DNA of 64,000 nt from contig NZ_LT629850.1 of NCBI RefSeq assembly GCF_900106845.1, positions 33,433 through 97,432 on the forward strand, given 5' to 3'. The position numbers and the translations under genes were made by a program. Every line of letters starts with the position of its first letter. The stretch's first letter is position 1. Below, piece by piece: positions 55,695-64,000 of the stretch. This DNA is from Romboutsia timonensis (GTDB lineage: Bacteria; Bacillota; Clostridia; Peptostreptococcales; Peptostreptococcaceae). Below the pieces are notes generated by a model. It was not told where the DNA came from, did not search any database, and saw nothing but the letters and a program-made list of their open reading frames with translations.

Positions 55695-56480
55695 ATGAAA
55701 ATAGCGATAACAGGTAAAGGTGGAGTAGGAAAGACAACTTTTTCTTCTATGTTGTCTAGAATGTTTGCAGATGATGGATACAGAGTAGTTGCTGTTGATG
55801 CAGATCCTGATGCTAATCTAGGTTTAGCATTAGGATTTCCAAAAGAAGTATATGATTCTATTGTTCCAATATCAGAAATGAGAAAATTAATTTCAGAAAG
55901 AACTGCTGCAGAAACAGGAACTTTTAACAAAATGTTTAAATTAAATCCTAAGGTTGATGATATACCTGAAAATTATTGTAAAGAATACAATGGTGTTAGA
56001 TTACTTACTTTAGGTACTGTAGATTTTGGTGGTTCAGGATGTGTTTGTCCAGAACATGTATTATTAAAAAGACTTTGCTCGCATCTAATATTACAAAATA
56101 AAGATGTAGTAGTAATGGATATGGAAGCAGGAATTGAACACTTAGGTAGAGGAACTGCACAAGGTGTAGATGCTTTTATAGTGGTAGTTGAACCAGGTGA
56201 AAGAAGTCTACAAACTTATAGAAAAGTTAAATCTTTAGGTAAAGATATAGGTATTAAACAAGTATTTGTTGTAGGCAACAAAATTAGAAATAAAGAAGAT
56301 GAAGAATTTATAATGTCTAATATAGAGGATGGAGAAGCTTTAGGCTTTATATACTACAATCAAGATGTCATAAATTCGGATAGAAGTAATAAATCTCCAT
56401 ATGACACTAGCCAAGAAACTAGAGAACAAATTGAAGCAATAAAAAATAAGTTGATGGGATTAAGTGTGTCCTGTAATTAA
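55695..56480 (+). CDS. cooC: CODH maturation ATPase CooC
   Basis: A 261-residue MinD/NifH-like P-loop ATPase that supplies nickel to CO dehydrogenase. The deviant Walker A is GKGGVGKTT at the N-terminus. VDADPDANLGLALG, CVCPEHVLLKRL (a CxC dimer/metal site) and MDMEAGIEHLGRGT are typical. ATG 55695 follows AAAGGTGG, so an upstream 17-residue extension is excluded. It lies directly after cooS. Confidence 0.92.
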   Translation: MKIAITGKGGVGKTTFSSMLSRMFADDGYRVVAVDADPDANLGLALGFPKEVYDSIVPISEMRKLISERTAAETGTFNKMFKLNPKVDDIPENYCKEYNGVRLLTLGTVDFGGSGCVCPEHVLLKRLCSHLILQNKDVVVMDMEAGIEHLGRGTAQGVDAFIVVVEPGERSLQTYRKVKSLGKDIGIKQVFVVGNKIRNKEDEEFIMSNIEDGEALGFIYYNQDVINSDRSNKSPYDTSQETREQIEAIKNKLMGLSVSCN

Positions 56481-56581
56481 AATGCTAAAAAATGGTCATT
56501 ATTATATAGATTATTTGCTAAAGATAAATAATTTATACATAGCGAAATTAAATATTTAAATTATAGGGGAGGATACTAATT

Positions 56582-58258
56582 ATGGGATTTAAATCAGATA
56601 TTGAAATAGCTCAAGAAGCTAAACCACAAGATATAAGAGAGATAGCTAAAAAGTTAGGTCTAGGAGAAGATGATATAGAATTATACGGTAAGTATAAAGC
56701 TAAAGTAGACTACAATTTATTAAAGAGAGGCAATGGCGGTAAAAAGTCAAAGTTAATATTAACTACAGCTATAAACCCAACTCCAGCAGGAGAAGGAAAA
56801 ACTACTACTACTATAGGAGTTGCAGATGGATTAGCTAAATTAGGTGAAAATGTATTAGTTGCATTAAGAGAACCTTCGTTAGGACCTGTATTTGGTATTA
56901 AAGGTGGAGCAGCAGGTGGAGGATATGCACAAGTTGTTCCAATGGAAGATATAAATTTACATTTCACAGGAGATTTTCATGCTATAGGTGCTGCAAATAA
57001 CTTATTAGCTGCTATGCTAGATAACCATATTCATCAAGGAAATGAATTAGGAATAGACTCTAGAAGTATAACTTGGAGAAGATGTGTTGATATGAACGAT
57101 AGACAACTAAGAAATGTTGTTGATGGTTTGGGATCAAGAGCAGATGGTGTAGCTAGAGAAGATGGATTCGATATAACAGTTGCTTCAGAAGTAATGGCTG
57201 CTTTCTGTTTAGCAAGTGATATAGTTGATTTAAAAGCTAGATTAGGAAGAATAATAGTAGGATACAATTTCCAAGGTGACCCTGTAACTGCAGAGCAATT
57301 AAAATCTAATGGAGCTATGGCTGCATTATTAAAAGATGCATTAAAGCCAAATTTAGTTCAAACATTAGAAGGAACACCTGCATTTGTTCATGGTGGACCA
57401 TTTGCAAATATAGCTCATGGATGTAACTCTGTTATAGCTACAAGAATGGCTATGCACTTTGCTGATTATGTAGTAACTGAAGGTGGATTTGGTGCTGATT
57501 TAGGTGCTGAAAAATTCCTAGATATAAAATGTAGAATGGCTGATTTAAAGCCTGATGCAGTTATAATAGTTGCTACAGTAAGAGCGTTAAAATACAATGG
57601 TGGAGTACCAAAAGATGAGTTAAACAATGAAAACTTAGAAGCTTTAGAAGCTGGTCTTCCAAATTTATTAAAGCATGTTGAAAATATAACTCAAGTATTT
57701 AAGTTACCAGCAGTAGTTGCTATAAATGAATTCCCAACTGATACAGAAGCAGAAGTTAACTTAGTAAAAGAAAGATGTAAAGAACTAGGTGTTAATGTTG
57801 CCTTATCTCAAGTATGGGCAAAAGGTGGAGAAGGTGGAATTGAACTAGCTAAAGAAGTTATAAGATTAACTAATGAACCAAATGAATTTGAATTCTGCTA
57901 TGAAGATGATTTAAGTATAGAAGACAAGATAAATGCTATAGCTACTAAGATATATGGAGCTGATGGAGTAGACTTTACTCCACAAGCTAGAAAAGAGTTA
58001 GAAAGATTAGAAAAGTTAGGATTCTCACATATGCCAATATGTATGGCTAAAACTCAATATTCTTTAACTGACGATCAAACTAAATTAGGTAGACCAACAG
58101 GATTTAGAATAACAGTTAGACAATTAACAGTATCAGCAGGTGCTGGATTTATAGTTGCTTTAACTGGTGCAATAATGAAAATGCCAGGACTTCCAAAAGT
58201 TCCAGCAGCTGAAAGAATAGATGTTGATGAAAATGGAATAATATCTGGATTATTCTAA
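56582..58258 (+). CDS. fhs: Formate-tetrahydrofolate ligase
   Basis: A 558-residue ATP-dependent enzyme that makes 10-formyl-THF from formate, the first folate step of the methyl branch. Hallmarks are [23 protein letters not shown] (P-loop), [36 protein letters not shown], and the C-terminal [32 protein letters not shown] precedes the ATG. Confidence 0.97.
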   Translation: MGFKSDIEIAQEAKPQDIREIAKKLGLGEDDIELYGKYKAKVDYNLLKRGNGGKKSKLILTTAINPTPAGEGKTTTTIGVADGLAKLGENVLVALREPSLGPVFGIKGGAAGGGYAQVVPMEDINLHFTGDFHAIGAANNLLAAMLDNHIHQGNELGIDSRSITWRRCVDMNDRQLRNVVDGLGSRADGVAREDGFDITVASEVMAAFCLASDIVDLKARLGRIIVGYNFQGDPVTAEQLKSNGAMAALLKDALKPNLVQTLEGTPAFVHGGPFANIAHGCNSVIATRMAMHFADYVVTEGGFGADLGAEKFLDIKCRMADLKPDAVIIVATVRALKYNGGVPKDELNNENLEALEAGLPNLLKHVENITQVFKLPAVVAINEFPTDTEAEVNLVKERCKELGVNVALSQVWAKGGEGGIELAKEVIRLTNEPNEFEFCYEDDLSIEDKINAIATKIYGADGVDFTPQARKELERLEKLGFSHMPICMAKTQYSLTDDQTKLGRPTGFRITVRQLTVSAGAGFIVALTGAIMKMPGLPKVPAAERIDVDENGIISGLF

Positions 58259-58269
58259 TAAATAATAAT

Positions 58270-58296
58270 GTGGAGTGTAAAAATTTTGCACTCCAC
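58270..58296 (+). other. Strong mRNA hairpin between fhs and fchA
   Basis: A 12-bp stem (58270-58281 with 58285-58296, one G-U) with loop AAT. No T run follows, so it is more likely a processing or stability element than a terminator inside the operon. Confidence 0.6.
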
Positions 58297-58339
58297 TACA
58301 TAGTAATTTAGTATCTTTAAAAGATTTAAGGGGGAAATC

Positions 58340-58972
58340 ATGAAGATATCTGAAAAAACTTGTGTTGAATTTGTAAATCTATTAGCTTCAAAGTCAGCCG
58401 TACCTGGTGGAGGTGGAGCAGCAGCTTTAGTTGGTGCTATAGGAATGGCTTTAGGCAGTATGGTTTGCAACTTAACTATAGGAAAGAAAAAATATGCAGA
58501 GTATGAAGATAGCGTAAAAGAAATATTAGTAAAAGCAGGAGAAATAGAAGAGAAATTATTGAGTATGATTGATGAAGATGCAAACAATTTCTTGCCTCTT
58601 TCAAAAGCTTATGGACTTCCGACTTCAACGGAGGAAGAAAAGAAAATAAAAGAAGAAATTATGGAAAATGCATTAAAGGTAGCTTGTGAAGCTCCAATAA
58701 ACATAGTAAGAATGTGTTTCGATGCTATAAAATTACATGAGGATTTAGTTGATAAAGGTTCAAGGCTTGCTATAAGTGATGTAGGTGTTGGAATTCAATG
58801 TTTAAGATCTGCAATACTTAGTGGTCAGCTAAATATAGTAATAAATATAAACTCTATAAAAGATATGGAGTATGTTGAAAAAGTAAGAAATGAAGTAAAC
58901 CATTTAGTAGAAGAAGGCGTAAAAATATGTGATGAAGTTTACGCTAAAGTAGAAAAAGCTCTAGGAAAATAA
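58340..58972 (+). CDS. fchA: Methenyl-THF cyclohydrolase FchA
   Basis: A 210-residue helical protein of the formiminotransferase-cyclodeaminase family (FVNLLASKSAVPGGGGAAALVGAIGMALGSMVCNLTIGKKKY). In acetogens and Peptostreptococcaceae it converts formyl-THF/methenyl-THF. The gene lies between fhs and folD, as in C. difficile. AAGGGGG precedes the ATG. Confidence 0.93.
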   Translation: MKISEKTCVEFVNLLASKSAVPGGGGAAALVGAIGMALGSMVCNLTIGKKKYAEYEDSVKEILVKAGEIEEKLLSMIDEDANNFLPLSKAYGLPTSTEEEKKIKEEIMENALKVACEAPINIVRMCFDAIKLHEDLVDKGSRLAISDVGVGIQCLRSAILSGQLNIVININSIKDMEYVEKVRNEVNHLVEEGVKICDEVYAKVEKALGK

Positions 58973-59048
58973 TTATTTTAAAGTAGAAAATTAATACAAG
59001 CTATACTTGTATATTATATAAATTAAAATTTAAGGGGGCGTTTTTAAA

Positions 59049-59921
59049 ATGGAAGTAACTGCAACTAAAGGTCAAATAATAAAAGGAAAGCCAGTAGCTG
59101 ATCAAATAAGTGAGAATTTAATAAAAGAAGTTGATGAATTAGTTAAAGAGGGTATAAATCCTAAGTTAGCTATAGTTAGAGTAGGAGCTAGAGGAGACGA
59201 TTTAGCTTACGAAAGAGGAGCATTAAAGAGATGTCAAACTATAGGTATAGAAACTGAAGTTGTAGAATTAGCAGAAGATATAACACAAGAAGATTATGAA
59301 AAAACTTTAAGAAGCTTAAATGAAAATAAAGATGTTCATGGTATATTATGTCTTAGACCATTTCCTAACCAATTAAATGAAGAAGCAATAAAATACGTTA
59401 TATCTCCAGAAAAAGACGTAGATTGCTTTAGCCCAATAAACTCTGCAAAAATAATGGAAGGTGACAAATCAGGATTCCCACCATGTACCCCAACTGCAGT
59501 TGTAGAAATATTAAAACATTATGATGTTGAATTAAATGGTGCTAACGTAGCTGTACTTGGAAGAAGTATGGTAGTTGGTAAACCTGCATCAATGCTTTTA
59601 TTAAACGAAAATGCAACTGTTACTATATGCCACTCTAGAACTAAAAATTTAGAAAAAGTAACTTCACAAGCTGATATATTAGTAGCTGCTGTTGGTAGAG
59701 CTAAAATGATAAAAGAAAACTTCGTAAAAGAAGGGGCAGTCGTAATCGATGTAGGTATAAATGTTGATGAAAATGGAAATTTATGCGGAGATGTTGATAC
59801 AGCATCTGTACAAGATAAAGTATCTATGATAACTCCAGTTCCAGCAGGGGTAGGTTCTGTTACAACATCTATACTTGCTAAGCATGTAGTTAAGGCTTGT
59901 AAGAATCAAAACAATAAATAA
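59049..59921 (+). CDS. folD: Bifunctional methylene-THF dehydrogenase/cyclohydrolase
   Basis: 290 residues. The active-site region has VGARGDDLAYERGALKRCQTIGIE; the canonical catalytic YxxxK appears as Y-ERGALK. The NAD(P) part includes LGRSMVVGKPASMLLLNENATVTICHSRT and VAAVGRAKMIKENFVKEGAVVIDVGIN. It reduces methenyl-THF to methylene-THF. AAGGGGG precedes the ATG. Confidence 0.94.
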   Translation: MEVTATKGQIIKGKPVADQISENLIKEVDELVKEGINPKLAIVRVGARGDDLAYERGALKRCQTIGIETEVVELAEDITQEDYEKTLRSLNENKDVHGILCLRPFPNQLNEEAIKYVISPEKDVDCFSPINSAKIMEGDKSGFPPCTPTAVVEILKHYDVELNGANVAVLGRSMVVGKPASMLLLNENATVTICHSRTKNLEKVTSQADILVAAVGRAKMIKENFVKEGAVVIDVGINVDENGNLCGDVDTASVQDKVSMITPVPAGVGSVTTSILAKHVVKACKNQNNK

Positions 59922-59949
59922 TAGATTGTAAGTTTTAGGGGGAATAGAG

Positions 59950-60630
59950 ATGATAATTTCTGAAAATAAGCCTATAAATGAAATCTTAGGATTTTTAAAA
60001 AATGCAGAGAAAGTAGTTTTGATTGGATGTAATCAATGTGCTGCGATTTGTAAAAGTGGTGGAGAAGAAGAAGTCCTTAAAATGAAAGAAGCTTTAGAAA
60101 TAGAAGGAAAAACTGTTTTAGGATACCGTATATTAGACCCAGCATGTAATTTATTAAAATCTAAGAAAGATTTAAAGGAATTAAAATCTGAATTAGCAGA
60201 TGCAGATGCAGTTTTATCTTTAGCTTGTGGAGATGGAACACAAACTATAGTTAAAAACCTTAAGAATATACCTGTTTATCCAGCAAACAATACTATGTTT
60301 ATAGGGGAAACAAAGAGAATTGGAGAATTTGAAGAAGCATGTAAGGCTTGTGGAGATTGTGAACTTGGATGGACTGGAGGAATATGTCCTGTAACTATGT
60401 GTGCTAAAGGATTAATAAACGGTGCATGTGGTGGAGCTAAAAATGGCAAATGTGAAGTAAGTCAAGATAATGATTGTGCTTGGGTAAAGATATATGAACG
60501 ATTAAAAGATATAGATCAATTAGATAATCTCTTAGAAATAAGACCGATGAAGGATTATTCTAAACAAAATAATCCAAGAAGTCTAAATTTAAAAGAAAAA
60601 CAAAATCAAAAAACTACTGCTAAAGCATAA
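59950..60630 (+). CDS. metV: Methylene-THF reductase partner MetV
   Basis: A 226-residue iron-sulfur protein matching the MetV/methylene-THF reductase C-terminal family. N-terminal CNQCAAICKSGG and a later cluster (CKACGDCELGWTGGICPVTMCAKGLINGACGG) supply many cysteines for Fe-S centres. In acetogens MetV pairs with MetF and probably carries electrons into the methylene-THF reduction. The last ~25 residues are basic and look disordered. Confidence 0.9.
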   Translation: MIISENKPINEILGFLKNAEKVVLIGCNQCAAICKSGGEEEVLKMKEALEIEGKTVLGYRILDPACNLLKSKKDLKELKSELADADAVLSLACGDGTQTIVKNLKNIPVYPANNTMFIGETKRIGEFEEACKACGDCELGWTGGICPVTMCAKGLINGACGGAKNGKCEVSQDNDCAWVKIYERLKDIDQLDNLLEIRPMKDYSKQNNPRSLNLKEKQNQKTTAKA

Positions 60631-60665
60631 GAATTTCTAAAAGGTTAAAAAGGAGGATATTTTTA

Positions 60666-61547
60666 ATGAGCTTATTAAGAGAAACATTAGAAAGTGGAAA
60701 GTTTGCAGTTACAACTGAGATGGCACCTCCAAAGGGAACAGACCTTTCACATTTGATCGAATGTGCTAAACCACTAGTGGGAAGAGTGCATGCAGCTAAT
60801 GTTACGGATTTTCAATCTGCAGTTATGAGAACCACTTCACTTGCTACATGTAAATTATTAAAGGATGTTGGATTAGAGCCAGTATTACAAATGACTGGTA
60901 GAGATAGAAATAGAATAGCTATACAAGGAGAAATGCTATCTGCTGGTGTATTTGGAATAAAAAATATGTTAGCTTTAACTGGTGATCATACAGTAGTTGG
61001 AGATCATCCACAAGCTAAGGGTGTATTTGATTTAGATTGTATAGGTATACTTCAAACAGCTGAAACATTAATGGGAGGAAAAGACTTAGTTGGAAATGAA
61101 CTAAAAGGTTCTCCAAAATTTTATTTAGGAGCTTCAGTTACTCCAGAGTATGCTCCAATAGAAATACAATTAATGAAGATGCAAAAGAAAATAAATGTAG
61201 GGGCTAAGTTTTTCCAAACTCAAGCTGTATATGATATAGAGCATATGAGAGAATTTAGAAAATTAACTAAGCATATGGACTGTAAGGTATTAGCTGGGAT
61301 AGTACCTTTAAAATCTCCTGGAATGGCTAAGTTCATGACTGCCAATGTTCCTGGTATATTTGTTCCAGATGAACAAATAGAAAGATTAAGAGCTGTAGGA
61401 AAAGAAAACTGGGTATCAGAAGGTATAAAGATGGCAGGAGAATTCATAAGACAATTAAAAGAAGAAGATTTATGTGACGGTGTTCATATAATGGCAATCG
61501 GAGCAGAAGAAAATGTTCCAGCTATATTAGATGAAGCTGGATTATAA
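60666..61547 (+). CDS. metF: Methylene-THF reductase MetF
   Basis: A 293-residue flavin TIM-barrel enzyme that reduces methylene-THF to methyl-THF. Segments are KFAVTTEMAPPKGTDLSHL, VHAANVTDFQSAVMRTTS, NMLALTGDHTVVGDHPQAKGVFDLD and GAKFFQTQAVYDIEHM. It lies 35 bp after metV and probably forms a complex with it. AAGGAGG precedes the ATG. Confidence 0.95.
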   Translation: MSLLRETLESGKFAVTTEMAPPKGTDLSHLIECAKPLVGRVHAANVTDFQSAVMRTTSLATCKLLKDVGLEPVLQMTGRDRNRIAIQGEMLSAGVFGIKNMLALTGDHTVVGDHPQAKGVFDLDCIGILQTAETLMGGKDLVGNELKGSPKFYLGASVTPEYAPIEIQLMKMQKKINVGAKFFQTQAVYDIEHMREFRKLTKHMDCKVLAGIVPLKSPGMAKFMTANVPGIFVPDEQIERLRAVGKENWVSEGIKMAGEFIRQLKEEDLCDGVHIMAIGAEENVPAILDEAGL

Positions 61548-61591
61548 AAAATAAAGAATTCTAAAATTAATTGTGATATGGGGGAATGGAT

Positions 61592-62989
61592 ATGAAAATA
61601 GCAGTAATTGGTGGAGGTCCAGGAGGATACGTTGCAGCAATAAAAGCAGCTATGCTTGGAGGAGATGTAACGGTTATAGAGAAAAAGAAAGTAGGAGGTA
61701 CTTGCTTAAATGTAGGTTGTATACCGACTAAAGCGTTACTTGCATCTTCTTCAATGTTAATGAATATAAAAGAGGCAAAAAACTTTGGAATAAATATAGA
61801 TGGAAAAGTTAATGCAGATTTTAGTGCTGTAATGTCTAGAAAAGATAAGATAGTAGATCAATTAATAAGTGGAATAGAATTTTTATTTGATAAAAGAGGA
61901 ATAAATTTAGTAAATGGATTTGGTAAGCTTATAGATAAGAATACTATAGAAGTTACAAAAGAAGATGGAGAGATAGAAATTATAAAAGCTGATAAAATAA
62001 TATTAGCTAATGGATCTGTTCCAATAGTACCGCCAATGTTTCCATATGATAAAAAGCGTATAATCACTAGCGATGAAGTGCTAGGACTTTCTGAATTACC
62101 TGAGTCTATGTTGATAATAGGTGGAGGGGTAATAGGATGTGAAATAGGTCAGTTCTTTAGTACTTTAGGCACTGAAGTTACTATAGTTCAAAGAGGAGAA
62201 CAACTATTACCATTTGAAGATAAAGATGTTGTAAAACAGTTGCAGAGACAATTTAAAAAGGATAAAATTAAAGTATTACTAAATAGTGGAGTTGATTCTT
62301 GCGAAGTAGTGGGGGACGAAGTAGTATCAACTTTATCAGACGGAAAAAAAGTAAATACTCAATATGTATTAGTTGCAATAGGTAGAAGACCTAATATTGA
62401 AAACTCTGGAATTGAAGAATTAGGAATAGAGTTAAACAGAGGTAAAATAGTGGTTAATGAAAATCTTGAAACAAGTGTAGAAGGTATATACGCAATAGGA
62501 GATTTAATAAACACTCCAATGCTTGCACACGTTGCATCTAAAGAAGGAATAATTGCTGTAGAAAATGCTTTTGGTAAATCTAAAACAGTAGATTATACAG
62601 CAGTTCCAAGATGTGTATATACTGAACCGGAAGTTGCTGCTGTTGGAAAAACTCAAAAGCAGTTAGATGCTGAAGGTGTTGAGTATAATGTAGGTCAGTT
62701 TGAATTTAGAGGATTAGGTAAAGCTCAAGCTATAGGTCATACACAAGGATTTATAAAAGTTCTTGCAGATAGTGAAGATAAAATAGTAGGGGCATCAGTA
62801 GTAGGTCCTCACGCAACAGATTTATTAACAGAATTATCACTTGCAGTACATTTAGGATTAACTGTAGAGCAAGTAGGAGATGTTATACATGCACATCCAA
62901 CATTATCAGAAGGTCTAATGGAAGCTCTTCATGATGTTCATGGTGAATGTGTTCATGCAGCTCCAAAATTAACTAAGGCAAAGGCTTAA
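61592..62989 (+). CDS. lpdA: Dihydrolipoyl dehydrogenase
   Basis: A 465-residue FAD/NAD disulfide oxidoreductase with N-terminal GGGPGGYVAA, redox cysteines C38 and C43 (GGTCLNVGC), a second Rossmann IIGGGVIGCEIG, and C-terminal His-Glu pair in HAHPTLSE. ATG 61592 has better spacing from GGGGG than ATG 61586. It may link the glycine cleavage system to the folate pathway, as gcvH-type genes adjoin this cluster in relatives. Confidence 0.92.
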   Translation: MKIAVIGGGPGGYVAAIKAAMLGGDVTVIEKKKVGGTCLNVGCIPTKALLASSSMLMNIKEAKNFGINIDGKVNADFSAVMSRKDKIVDQLISGIEFLFDKRGINLVNGFGKLIDKNTIEVTKEDGEIEIIKADKIILANGSVPIVPPMFPYDKKRIITSDEVLGLSELPESMLIIGGGVIGCEIGQFFSTLGTEVTIVQRGEQLLPFEDKDVVKQLQRQFKKDKIKVLLNSGVDSCEVVGDEVVSTLSDGKKVNTQYVLVAIGRRPNIENSGIEELGIELNRGKIVVNENLETSVEGIYAIGDLINTPMLAHVASKEGIIAVENAFGKSKTVDYTAVPRCVYTEPEVAAVGKTQKQLDAEGVEYNVGQFEFRGLGKAQAIGHTQGFIKVLADSEDKIVGASVVGPHATDLLTELSLAVHLGLTVEQVGDVIHAHPTLSEGLMEALHDVHGECVHAAPKLTKAKA

Positions 62990-62992
62990 TAC

Positions 62993-63021
62993 AAAACAGA
63001 GTAAATTAAAAGCTCTGTTTT
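62993..63021 (+). other. Hairpin between lpdA and the second cooC
   Basis: A 9-bp stem (62993-63001 with 63013-63021) with an 11-nt loop. The following sequence is not a clean T run, so it may be an attenuator or processing site rather than a full terminator. Confidence 0.45.
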
Positions 63022-63048
63022 GACAAATAAAAAGGGGGAAGTCTTAAT

Positions 63049-63819
63049 ATGGGATATAATATAGCAGTAGCAGGTAAAGGTGGAACTGGAAAGACTAGTC
63101 TTACAGGGCTTTTAGTTAATAACTTAACAACTAATAACAAAGGGCCAGTACTAGTTGTTGATGCAGATGCAAATGCTAATATAAATGAAGTATTAGGTAT
63201 AGAAGTTGAAACTACTATAGGTTCAATCAGAGAAGAAGTTAACCAAAGAGAAAAACAAGGGAATGCTTTTCCAGGTGGTATGACTAAAGCTCAATACTTA
63301 CAATATAGATTAAATACTTGTTTAGCAGAAGGTGACGGATATGATCTAATAGTAATGGGACGATCTGAGGGGGAAGGTTGTTACTGTTACGTAAATGGAA
63401 TATTAAGAGAGCAAACTGATAAACTATCAGATGCTTATGAGTATTTAGTTATAGATAATGAAGCTGGAATGGAGCATTTAAGTAGAAAAACAACTAAACA
63501 TATAGATAAACTTTTATTAGTTAGTGATTGCTCAAGAAGGAGTGTTCAGGCTGTTGCTAGAATTAGAGATTTAGCAAGAGAATTAAATTTAAGTGTAGGA
63601 GATATATACTTAATTGTAAATAAAGCTCCAAATGGAGAATTAAATGAGGGAATAAAAGAAGAAATAGATAAACATAATTTAAATCTTATAGGTGTAGTAC
63701 CTATGGATGAAATGATATATGAGTATGATTCTTCAGGAATACCATTAGTTAACTTACCTGAGGATTCAAAGGCTAAGATAGCTATAAATGATATAATGGC
63801 TAAATTAGAGTTAAATTAG
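63049..63819 (+). CDS. cooC: Second CooC-type maturation ATPase
   Basis: A 256-residue NifH/MinD-like ATPase with P-loop GKGGTGKTS and segments VVDADANANINEVLGIE, GEGCYCYVNGILRE (CxC) and DNEAGMEHLSRKTT. It is clearly a paralogue of the first CooC but lies next to acsD. It may serve nickel loading of acetyl-CoA synthase (AcsF-like) rather than CO dehydrogenase. AAGGGGGAAG precedes the ATG. Confidence 0.9.
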   Translation: MGYNIAVAGKGGTGKTSLTGLLVNNLTTNNKGPVLVVDADANANINEVLGIEVETTIGSIREEVNQREKQGNAFPGGMTKAQYLQYRLNTCLAEGDGYDLIVMGRSEGEGCYCYVNGILREQTDKLSDAYEYLVIDNEAGMEHLSRKTTKHIDKLLLVSDCSRRSVQAVARIRDLARELNLSVGDIYLIVNKAPNGELNEGIKEEIDKHNLNLIGVVPMDEMIYEYDSSGIPLVNLPEDSKAKIAINDIMAKLELN

Positions 63820-63838
63820 GCTTAAGGGGGAAAAAACT

Positions 63839-64000
63839 ATGGCATTTAAGATGTCTGTTCAAAAATATTCTGGAAAGATATCAGAAGTAGAAATAGGGAA
63901 AGGGGAAAAAGCGATAAAAATAGGTGGAGAAAGTACTTTACCATTTTATAGCTTTGATGGAAATACTGGAAATACTCAAAAAGTAGGAGTAGAAATGTTA
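63839..64000 (+). CDS. acsD: Corrinoid iron-sulfur protein small subunit (partial)
   Basis: The first 54 codons, running off the window edge (MAFKMSVQKYSGKISEVEIG, then STLPFYSFDG). They match the N-terminus of the acetyl-CoA synthase delta / corrinoid-protein small subunit, which shuttles the methyl group from methyl-THF to acetyl-CoA synthase. AAGGGGG precedes the ATG. Gene order supports the call. Confidence 0.85.
   Translation, partial: MAFKMSVQKYSGKISEVEIGKGEKAIKIGGESTLPFYSFDGNTGNTQKVGVEML

Overview
The window reads as an AT-rich, spore-forming Firmicute of the Clostridia, most likely family Peptostreptococcaceae (relatives of Clostridioides, Terrisporobacter, Romboutsia). This rests on strong purine-rich ribosome binding sites, many TTG/GTG starts, sporulation-type genes (PrsW, YtxC, a SpoIID-like/peptidoglycan-binding protein), T-box leaders, an ATT-initiated infC behind an L20-type leader, and an acetogenic Wood-Ljungdahl gene cluster. 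From memory, the order ptb-like, cooS, cooC, fhs, fchA, folD, metV, metF, lpd, cooC, acsD matches Clostridioides difficile. The genus cannot be fixed from sequence reading alone. Nearly every base is chromosomal core; the one clear mobile element is a single IS30-family insertion sequence.

Layout. 1-9.2 kb: a minus-strand spore-type peptidoglycan-binding protein, then a plus-strand run with prsW, an rRNA m5C methyltransferase, an orphan HEPN-like protein, signal peptidase I, a TIM-barrel protein, a ThrRS-like/uridine-kinase fusion, glutaminase and an ArsR-type regulator. 9.2-16.4 kb: DNA repair and RNA modification (endonuclease IV, RusA-like resolvase, QueG, endonuclease III, TrmL) with a Lon-like protease. 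16.4-17.5 kb: the IS30 element with 30-bp ends. 17.8-22.7 kb: a nucleoside ABC importer (BMP lipoprotein, NupO, NupP, NupQ), with a terminator and a fresh promoter after the lipoprotein gene. 23-29.8 kb: ytxC, a DUF445 protein, T-box-controlled thrS, a soluble FtsH-like protease on the minus strand, and infC-rpmI-rplT.

30-39.8 kb: Ktr potassium uptake pair, a SpoU rRNA methyltransferase, T-box-controlled pheS-pheT, zapA and a U32 hydroxylase-family protein. 39.8-53.5 kb: a G+C-rich repeat patch, an XRE regulator with a degenerate metalloprotease domain and its lipoprotein neighbour, pepD, mutS2-DUF523-argS, a possible structured RNA, two uncharacterised genes, a radical-SAM/TPR pair and an orphan phosphate-butyryltransferase-like gene. 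53.6-64 kb: the Wood-Ljungdahl cluster, running off the right edge inside acsD.

The Wood-Ljungdahl genes make up CO2/CO reduction (cooS), its nickel maturation ATPase (cooC), the full methyl branch (fhs, fchA, folD, metV, metF), a dihydrolipoyl dehydrogenase, a second CooC-type ATPase and the start of the corrinoid protein subunit that passes methyl groups to acetyl-CoA synthase. No tRNA, rRNA, CRISPR array or prophage was seen. The most unusual items are the stand-alone HEPN-like protein (3620-4420), the possible multibranched RNA after argS (48030-48170), the G+C-rich tandem patch (39974-40090) and an RBS-masking hairpin before an aldo/keto reductase (10076-10113).
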